A DNA stretch of 64,000 nucleotides, from positions 1 through 64,000 of the forward strand of contig NZ_AULM01000014.1 in NCBI RefSeq assembly GCF_000422285.1, read 5' to 3'. Origin of the DNA: Desulfatiglans anilini DSM 4660 (GTDB lineage: Bacteria; Desulfobacterota; DSM-4660; Desulfatiglandales; Desulfatiglandaceae). Of the stretch, positions 58,413 to 64,000 are shown in pieces. How positions within the stretch are numbered: position 1 is the first letter of the stretch; each line of letters opens with the position of its first letter. The notes under the pieces are model-generated. The model made no database searches, was not told the DNA's origin, and saw nothing but the letters and a program-made list of their open reading frames with translations. The translations under genes and the position numbers were made by a program.

Positions 58413-59261
58413 CTACCGGCTTGTCTCTTGCCGCTCTCTTTCGACCGCAGCCATCAACTTCTCGGGGGTCAGAGTGCGAAGAGGCTTTCCGTTGATAAAA
58501 ACCGCCGGGATCCCTCTCACTCCGGCCTCCCGGCCTTCCTCCATGTCCCTGCGGAGAACCCCCTGAAAAGCCGGATTCTTGCGGTCGCTCTGGAAGCGCT
58601 CCATATCCAGACCCACCGCTTCGGCGGTCCGGGTGATCACCTCTTCGCTCATCGTACTGTGCAACGCCATCAACCCGTTGTGAAAGGGCTCGAACTTGCC
58701 TTGCGCATCCGCCGCCAGGGCGGCGAGGGCAGCCGAAACCGCGAAACGGTGGCTCGAAAGAGGCATGTTCTTGTGCACGATCCTGATATCCTTCGGGTAT
58801 TTCTCCTGAACCTGCTGAAGGAGCGGCTCCAGTCGCGCACAGTAGGGGCACTGGTAATCGCTGAAGACCGTCACCGTCACCGCCCCGTCTTCGGCCCCCA
58901 GGATCGGCAAACCGGACGGATCGAAGGAATACACCTTCTCCAGGACCACCCGCAGCTCCCGTTTGTTGCCCCGGCTTGTCAGGATCAGCATCCCCTCAGC
59001 CTCTGAATAGGCAATCCGGTCGAATCCGCTTTCGATCGGGATCCGCGCAATAAAGGCCCCCGTTTTCGCATCGAGGACGCGGACCTCGGCAGGGGCCAGG
59101 ATAAACATCCAGGATCCGTCCTGCGCCACGGCAAGATCGAGCGGCTCCACCTCCAGCTTCCGATCGTCCCGAACCTCCCACTCGAGGCCGGCAGCCGCCG
59201 CCGGGACACACCAAACCGACAACAACACCAACAACCATCCCGTCAGAAAAAAACGATTCAT
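58413..59261 (-). CDS. Exported DsbA/thioredoxin-like protein
   Basis: A 282-aa periplasmic protein. The signal peptide is MNRFFLTGWLLVLLSVW with a likely cut after PAAAA. Residues about 35-115 hold two beta-propeller-like repeats (LAVAQDGSWMFILAPAEVRV). The rest is a thioredoxin fold with the CPYC active site in FSDYQCPYCARLEPLLQQ and GIPAVFINGK at the cis-Pro loop. It should act on protein disulfides. ATG 59261 has GGGAGG 8 bases upstream; the ATG at 59267 is too close to that site. Confidence 0.87.
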   Translation of the reverse strand: MNRFFLTGWLLVLLSVWCVPAAAAGLEWEVRDDRKLEVEPLDLAVAQDGSWMFILAPAEVRVLDAKTGAFIARIPIESGFDRIAYSEAEGMLILTSRGNKRELRVVLEKVYSFDPSGLPILGAEDGAVTVTVFSDYQCPYCARLEPLLQQVQEKYPKDIRIVHKNMPLSSHRFAVSAALAALAADAQGKFEPFHNGLMALHSTMSEEVITRTAEAVGLDMERFQSDRKNPAFQGVLRRDMEEGREAGVRGIPAVFINGKPLRTLTPEKLMAAVERERQETSR

Positions 59262-59477
59262 GTGCATTGCCTCCCAGTCGAGATCCATAGGGGCCATTTC
59301 GTGATGCGGCCGTGCCCATCCCGGGCATCCCCTCCGCCCGCATCTATTTGCACGGGCCCTAGCCCTGGCGGCGGTGCAGCCCGGCCGGCGCGCCCGTCGC
59401 GCTCCGCGCCGCCACGGTATTCCTCTCGGCGGACGCCCGAGGGCATCCGCCGGCGATCGGCGTCACAACCCGGCGTT

Positions 59478-60002
59478 TCAAGCGCCCGCTTCGATCCAGG
59501 CCGAGATCGCAGGACGCTCTTCAGCCTCCCATTCGGGGGAGATCCGCAGCAGAACGAAATGCTCGAAAAGGGCGTCCAGCGCCATGGCGCAGCGTTCCAG
59601 CAGAAGAACCTTCTCGAAGAACAGACCGTCCGGATCGTCGTTGCGGTCCATCAACACCTTCGGCCCCTTGTAGCCTTTGACGTTGAACCAGCAGGAATCC
59701 AGAAGAAAAGACCAGCGCTCGTCGCCCGCAGCCAGTTTGATCATGGCCTGCACCACCTGCTTCTGCCGGGTCAGGGCGTACCGCGCCTCACGGAGGGCGG
59801 GTCTCTCGCCCGAACACGTTACGGTCTCCACGCCCTCGTCCCCTTCGGACTGAAGCACCACCTTTCCTTCGATGGCGAACTCCACCGCGCCGAGGTCCGG
59901 GATATCGATCACACCCCCCTCGGTTTCACTCCTGAACCACAGCCACAGCAAAAACTCCCGGCCCAGAAACTCCGTCTTCTTCGCCTGTTCGAGAACGTTC
60001 AT
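59478..60002 (-). CDS. RdgC-like protein, C-terminal part
   Basis: A 174-aa protein. FLGREFLLWLWFRSE at the N-terminus resembles the central part of RdgC-family proteins (recombination-associated, DNA-binding). The upstream gene matches the N-terminal part, and this one is in a different frame 49 bp later with its own GAGGT site. Together they would equal one RdgC. I am moderately sure of the family. Confidence 0.6.
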   Translation of the reverse strand: MNVLEQAKKTEFLGREFLLWLWFRSETEGGVIDIPDLGAVEFAIEGKVVLQSEGDEGVETVTCSGERPALREARYALTRQKQVVQAMIKLAAGDERWSFLLDSCWFNVKGYKGPKVLMDRNDDPDGLFFEKVLLLERCAMALDALFEHFVLLRISPEWEAEERPAISAWIEAGA

Positions 60003-60051
60003 CCGGTTACCTCGCGTCCATCCCGAAATGTTGATCGAGCCCCACCGCGCT

Positions 60052-60687
60052 CTAATCCGAAGGCTGCCTCCCCCCGGTGAAGAGACAGGGCGTCAGGGCA
60101 TCGAGGGCTCCCAGCGAGCGTTTCTCCCGTTCGAGGATCCTCGCCGCGAGGGCATACGGATAGACGGCCTGGAGGGTCAAACCGAAGGTCTGGTAGAAAA
60201 GAGCGGCAAAATCGTCGCAGAGGGCCGCGTTGACGGCGCCGAAAAACACCATGCCGTCCGTCAGCCTCCAGACCATGTCGTAGACGTTGGTCCTGGGGAT
60301 CGACCGGTGCAGGAGGCTCCGCTTCACCGATTCCCGGATCTCGATCCGGCGCTCGCGAGGCAGGAAGGCGATCTCCTCCGCCGCCTTGACCTTCTCCTCC
60401 GCCTCCCGGCAAAACTGCTTCAGGGCGCTGGCGGGCACCCGGCGGACGTCCACGCGGAGCGAGAGAGCCAGGTAGGGTTCCTTCAGATAGTCGAGTCCGC
60501 CCATGACGTTGTCGAACAGGTCCATGATGTTGACCCACCCCATCGACTTCTCCTGATCGGAGTCATCCGCAAACGGCCGAAAAGCGTACCGGCCGACCCT
60601 CGGAGGCAGCGACTCCATGACCTCCCTGGGAACCGTCCCCTCCACCCAATAACGGGTGAAGCTCGCCGAGCCCTGTATGAACCCCAT
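60052..60687 (-). CDS. RdgC-like protein, N-terminal part
   Basis: A 211-aa protein. It starts MGFIQGSASFTRYWVEGTVP, with KSMGWVNIMDLFD matching the conserved MGWV of RdgC, and a helical ERRIEIRESVKRSLLHRSIP region. RdgC forms a ring around double-stranded DNA and limits RecA; here the protein would lack its C-terminal part, which the next gene supplies. AAGGAGA precedes the ATG. Confidence 0.65.
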   Translation of the reverse strand: MGFIQGSASFTRYWVEGTVPREVMESLPPRVGRYAFRPFADDSDQEKSMGWVNIMDLFDNVMGGLDYLKEPYLALSLRVDVRRVPASALKQFCREAEEKVKAAEEIAFLPRERRIEIRESVKRSLLHRSIPRTNVYDMVWRLTDGMVFFGAVNAALCDDFAALFYQTFGLTLQAVYPYALAARILEREKRSLGALDALTPCLFTGGRQPSD

Positions 60688-60718
60688 ACGATCTCCTTCC
60701 GATCACCCCATCGTTGAA

Positions 60719-60842
60719 CAGGCTGTTGAAAAACGCCCGTCCGCTGCGTTGCGCTCATCCCACATCACTGCGGCGCACAGATATGTGCAGCCATTCCAAG
60801 GAATTTCGCAAACCCTGCATCCGGCCCCTTTTCAACAGCCTG
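60719..60842. repeat. 124-bp element with 14-bp terminal inverted repeats
   Basis: CAGGCTGTTGAAAA (60719-60732) and TTTTCAACAGCCTG (60829-60842) are perfect inverted repeats 96 bp apart. The interior has no gene. This family differs from the main palindromic repeat. It sits between the DUF2889 gene and the RdgC-like genes and could act as a transcription barrier. Confidence 0.7.
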
Positions 60843-60894
60843 CGCACCATAAATCCTTCGACACCCTGCTGCCGAGCCTTTCCGGCGAAGGGCT

Positions 60895-61482
60895 TCAGCC
60901 GGGCCGGGATCCTTTCTTCCCTGCTTCTTGAACGACCTGCCGGACCTTGTCCATGAACGGCCCGTCGTCCCGCCACAGGAAGCAGCTGTTGCGCAGCTGT
61001 CTCAAGGCGGGGATCTCGCCGAGGGAGTTCGGCAGAGGTCTCCGCTCGCGCGATTGATCCGTCCAGTAACCGTGCAAGGCTGCAGGCCCCATGGCGATCA
61101 TGAGATGGGTGAGGTGGCTGCACCCCCTTATCCCTCCCATCAACCGGATGACCTCCCGGCTGTACCCCCCGGAGATGGCCACTCCCTTCATCCGTTCGAC
61201 CGAGCCTATCGCCTCCGTGCAGAGCTCGTGCGGCACCCCGGGCATCTCGGCCTCGATGTCGGTGATCGTCAAAGGACGGCCTTCGACGATCATCCGCACG
61301 ATCATCCAGTGGATCACGCCCTCGGGCGCCTGAACGCCGTCGAAGTAAAAACCTGGTTGAAACCGGTCGTCCCGGAGGGACCCCTCGACGAGAACCCGGC
61401 CCTGCCCCAGCGGATAACTCTTGAACTCGAGCCGCCGCTGGTGAACGGCATTCCCCCGAGCGAGCTCTTTCAACGCTCCCAT
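60895..61482 (-). CDS. DUF2889 protein
   Basis: A 195-aa protein that resembles DUF2889: an N-terminal RGNAVHQRRLEFKSYP, then VLVEGSLRDDRF and a cysteine/histidine stretch (MGGIRGCSHLTHLMIAMGPA). The function of the family is unknown. AGAGAG lies upstream of the ATG. Confidence 0.72.
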   Translation of the reverse strand: MGALKELARGNAVHQRRLEFKSYPLGQGRVLVEGSLRDDRFQPGFYFDGVQAPEGVIHWMIVRMIVEGRPLTITDIEAEMPGVPHELCTEAIGSVERMKGVAISGGYSREVIRLMGGIRGCSHLTHLMIAMGPAALHGYWTDQSRERRPLPNSLGEIPALRQLRNSCFLWRDDGPFMDKVRQVVQEAGKKGSRPG

Positions 61483-61788
61483 GTCATTCTCTCTGTTGGA
61501 CCCGACTCATTCGATGCGGAAACGAGATGTCCCGCAGGCCGCACAGCTTAACAGGCTTTCCTCAACGAGTCAACGCCGCAGCATCGGCAGGCGCGGACTC
61601 CTCCGGCGCACGGCTGCACCGTCTTGTCCAGCCTGGATCCGGGCTGCTGCGCTGCGACGAACCAAGGCGGGGCGACGCCATTTCCCGGCTTGCCATCCAC
61701 CGGCCGGTGCCCTTATGATAGGCTTCGCCCTCCGGAAACAAATATCCAGCACGACCCGGTTTCCTTCCTGAGATCCCTTTGCGGCGGA
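61483..61788. other. Spacer between divergent DUF2889 and MATE genes
   Basis: No gene or clear promoter is visible. A degenerate repeat fragment follows at 61789-61850. Confidence 0.35.
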
Positions 61789-61850
61789 AATAAGGAAATC
61801 AAGCGCCCACGCTGAGGCGACTTGCAGGCCGCCTCATGCGCGAAGGGGCG
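61789..61850 (-). repeat. Degenerate half of the palindromic repeat
   Basis: AAGGAAATCAAGCG is shared with copy A. The core is GGCGACTTGCAGGCCGCC with two changes from consensus, but its flanks TGAGGC/GCCTCA extend the stem. The termini are missing. An in-frame ATG of the MATE gene at 61836 lies inside this fragment and is unlikely to be the real start. Confidence 0.5.
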
Positions 61851-61952
61851 GATCGAGGCCGGAAGCGGTCGAAAACACCCTTTTCGGAGAGAGGCCGGGT
61901 CATCGCCGTCCGCCGCACCGTGGCCCAAAAAATCATCAGAGGTCCCCGCAGC

Positions 61953-63584
61953 GTGAATGTTTCCTGTTCCAGATGGTCGGAGCCCGGAGGATACCGAGAG
62001 GTCCTCAAGATCGCGATCCCTCTGATCCTGAGTACGGGTGCCTGGTCGATCCAGCACTTCGTGGACCGGATGTTTCTGTCCTGGTATTCCCCCGAGGCCA
62101 TCGCAGCCGCCATGCCGGCCGGCATGCTCAATTTCACCCTCATGAGCATCTTCATCGGCACGGTGAGCTATGTGAGCACATTCGTCGCGCAATATCACGG
62201 CGCGGGGCGGCACCGGGAGATAGGGCCGGTCCTCTGGCAGGGGATGTATGTCTCCATGTTCGGCGGGCTTTGCATGCTCTGCCTGATCCCCCTCGCCGGG
62301 CCCATCTTCGCCTTTGTAGGGCACGATGCGCCCGTGCAGAAAAATGAGGTCGATTACTTCGTCATCCTCTCCATCGGAGGGTTCCCGGCGATTGCGACCC
62401 ATGCGCTCTCCGGTTTTTTTTCCGGGGTTGCGCGTCCCTGGCCGATCATGTGGGTGACCATGGCCTCGACGGCCCTGAACCTGATTCTGGACTATCTCTT
62501 CATCTTCGGCAGGGCCGGCCTGCCCGAAATGGGGATGCGCGGCGCGGCACTGGCCACGGTCCTCGCCGCCGTGTTCTCCCTGGTCGTCATGCTCCTGCTG
62601 GCCTGGCGCACCGCGAACGACACCCGCTACCATACCCTGAAGGGCTGGCGGCCCGATGCGGCGCTGATGCGGCGGCTGCTGCGATTCGGCTTTCCTTCCG
62701 GGATGCAGTTCTTCCTGGACATGAGCGGCTTCACCGGTTTCATCCTCCTCGTGGGAAGGCTCGGCACCCTGCCGCTGGCCGCCACCAACATCGCCTTCAA
62801 CATCAACACAATTGCCTTCATGCCTATGATCGGCTGCGGGATCACGGTATCCGTCCTGGTCGGGCAGCACCTCGGCAGGAACGCCCCTGAGCTGGCCGAA
62901 AAGGCGACCTGGTCGGCGTTCCACATCACCTTCGCCTACATGGCCTCGATAGCGCTCGCCTATGTCCTGATCCCGGAGGTCTTCGTCTCCCCTTTCGCAC
63001 CGGCGGACAACCCGCAGGCCTTCGAAGCCATTTTTCACCTGGCCGTGATCCTCCTTCGCTTCGTCGCCCTCTACTCCATCTTCGACACGCTCAGCATCGT
63101 CTTCGCCTCCGCCGTCAAGGGGGCGGGCGACACGCGCTTCGTCATGCTGATCATCGCCGCCTTCTCGGGTCTCATTCTGCTCGGGCCCGCATACGTGATG
63201 ATCGTCGTCCTGGGGTGGGGCATCATGGCGGCCTGGATCCTGGCCACGCTTTACGTGACCTCGCTTGGCATCGTCTTCCTCCTGCGGTTCCTGCAGGGCA
63301 AATGGAAGGCGATGCGGGTCATCGAACCGGACAAGATCTGGGGCGCCCCCGAAATACCCCCCGTTCGGGAGCAATCGTCCACCCCGCAAAGGCTCCCGAT
63401 ACCAAAACCAGGTTTCCGGCCGGGGAGGCAGCCTGTCCCCATCCTGCAACAGGGAGCTGTCCAGGATGCCTGCCGCTTCGATCAGTCAAGCCCCGCCACC
63501 GACCCGGGCGGACTCGGCACTCCAGGAGTGGAACCAGGCGCGGGATCGTGCAGCAACCGGTTGGACGATCACAACCCCCCGTAG
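61953..63584 (+). CDS. MATE-family efflux transporter
   Basis: About 543 aa with 12 hydrophobic helices. MATE features: ILSTGAWSIQHFVDRMFLSW, GAALATVLAAVFSLVVML, and SAVKGAGDTRFVMLIIAAF. It should export drugs or metabolites against sodium or protons. GTG 61953 is chosen with AGAGG upstream; an ATG at 61836 falls in a repeat. The last 65 residues (after KIWGAPEIPP) are proline-rich and unlike the family, so the C-terminus may be a drifted tail. The substrate is unknown. Confidence 0.85.
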   Translation: MNVSCSRWSEPGGYREVLKIAIPLILSTGAWSIQHFVDRMFLSWYSPEAIAAAMPAGMLNFTLMSIFIGTVSYVSTFVAQYHGAGRHREIGPVLWQGMYVSMFGGLCMLCLIPLAGPIFAFVGHDAPVQKNEVDYFVILSIGGFPAIATHALSGFFSGVARPWPIMWVTMASTALNLILDYLFIFGRAGLPEMGMRGAALATVLAAVFSLVVMLLLAWRTANDTRYHTLKGWRPDAALMRRLLRFGFPSGMQFFLDMSGFTGFILLVGRLGTLPLAATNIAFNINTIAFMPMIGCGITVSVLVGQHLGRNAPELAEKATWSAFHITFAYMASIALAYVLIPEVFVSPFAPADNPQAFEAIFHLAVILLRFVALYSIFDTLSIVFASAVKGAGDTRFVMLIIAAFSGLILLGPAYVMIVVLGWGIMAAWILATLYVTSLGIVFLLRFLQGKWKAMRVIEPDKIWGAPEIPPVREQSSTPQRLPIPKPGFRPGRQPVPILQQGAVQDACRFDQSSPATDPGGLGTPGVEPGAGSCSNRLDDHNPP

Positions 63585-63622
63585 CGGCGGGACTGAGCAC
63601 ACGCAGTGTGCAAGGAGATTGG
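63579..63622 (+). repeat. Fragment of the palindromic repeat (hairpin block)
   Basis: CCCGTAGCGGCGGGACTGAG followed by CACACGCAGTGTGC matches the hairpin block of the long form. The small stem here is GCACAC-GCA-GTGTGC, perfectly paired although copy A has GCACCC/GGGTGT. It overlaps the MATE stop codon. Confidence 0.5.
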
Positions 63623-63775
63623 GCCCATCCCGAAAGGGCAGAGCTGGACAGGCGGCGGCATTGGAAAAAACCGCCCCATTCAGAATCGAAACGCACTGAA
63701 GCGGACGTGCTGCATTTCCGAATTGACACTCAATTTATTTTATCCGAAAACGGTTCAACGGTTGGAGGCCCATCG

Positions 63776-64000
63776 ATGAAGAACGAAAAACAGAAGGCTC
63801 CGGGCACTGCACAGCTCACCGCGATGGCCGAAGAACTGATCCGCAGCCGCAGCACCATGACCTTGGCCACCGGCGGAGACAGCGGCCCATGGGCGGCCCC
63901 CGTCTACTACGCCTGTATTGACGGATCCTTCTATTTTTTCTCGAGCCCCGAATCGCGGCATATCCAGGAGTCCCTGCCTGACAAAGGAGCGGCGGCGGCC
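63776..64000 (+). CDS. Pyridoxamine 5'-phosphate oxidase-like protein (partial)
   Basis: The first 75 codons of a gene cut by the window edge. STMTLATGGDSGPWAAPVYY and FYFFSSPESRHIQ match the start of the split-barrel flavin/PNPOx fold. It may bind FMN, F420 or heme; the visible part cannot tell. GGAGG precedes the ATG. No function can be assigned from this fragment. Confidence 0.7.
   Translation, partial: MKNEKQKAPGTAQLTAMAEELIRSRSTMTLATGGDSGPWAAPVYYACIDGSFYFFSSPESRHIQESLPDKGAAAA

Overview
The window is high-GC, gene-dense bacterial chromosome. The gene content points to the old Deltaproteobacteria (Desulfobacterota): paired ADP- and AMP-forming acyl-CoA synthetases, a symporter-kinase hybrid, proteins joining cNMP-binding, CBS and nucleotidyltransferase domains, an rnc/radical SAM/era run and a GatCAB tRNA-amidation operon. 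This is inferred from gene families only; no rRNA or tRNA gene was seen.

Layout. (1) 0.4-7.3 kb: ADP-forming acyl-CoA synthetase, FabF, a cytidylate-kinase-like protein, a GlcD-type FAD oxidase and a metallo-beta-lactamase-fold hydrolase. (2) 7.4-13.1 kb: a GNAT protein, rnc/radical SAM/era, convergent cysC and a zinc-ribbon membrane protein. (3) 13.4-30.5 kb: a large signalling and acetate-uptake cluster. It holds three paralogous cNMP-CBS-nucleotidyltransferase proteins, a CoA-transferase/GNAT fusion, a 58-aa membrane peptide, a symporter/histidine-kinase hybrid, two NtrC-type response regulators (one with a wrecked AAA+ domain), a J-domain protein, a DEDDh exonuclease and a DUF4212/ActP-type symporter pair. 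(4) 31.0-37.9 kb: Acs, an isochorismatase-family hydrolase, a PrpE-like synthetase, an AcuC-like deacetylase and an AcuB-like CBS protein. (5) 37.9-51.0 kb: nitrogen assimilation (gltBD, glnA) around an operon of aspartyl-tRNA synthetase fused to GatC, gatA and gatB. (6) 51.3-64 kb: a HAD hydrolase, two tandem dynamin-like GTPases, membrane proteins, a cation exporter, a DsbA-like protein, a two-gene RdgC, a DUF2889 protein, a MATE transporter and a truncated flavin-family protein at the edge.

How the genes fit together. Regions 3 and 4 look like one acetate or short-chain acyl-CoA programme. Uptake (DUF4212/ActP), activation (Acs, PrpE-like, ADP-forming synthetase) and CoA transfer sit beside possible lysine acetylation (GNAT domain) and deacetylation (AcuC-like) functions, a two-component system and adenylate-sensing CBS proteins. 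Region 5 couples ammonia assimilation to amide-tRNA synthesis. glnA and gltBD each have a clear sigma-54 -24/-12 promoter and share an ACA-N4-TGT motif about 80-120 bp further upstream.

The intergenic spacers carry a family of large imperfect palindromes. The best copy is 140 bp, at 8028-8167, with 17-bp perfect terminal inverted repeats and an 18-bp perfect central palindrome. It exists in long, short, deleted and fragmentary forms. The most diverged copy, at 30546-30684, keeps its base pairing through compensatory changes.

The items most worth following up are the AspRS-GatC fusion, the degenerate members of the signalling cluster and the palindromic repeat family.
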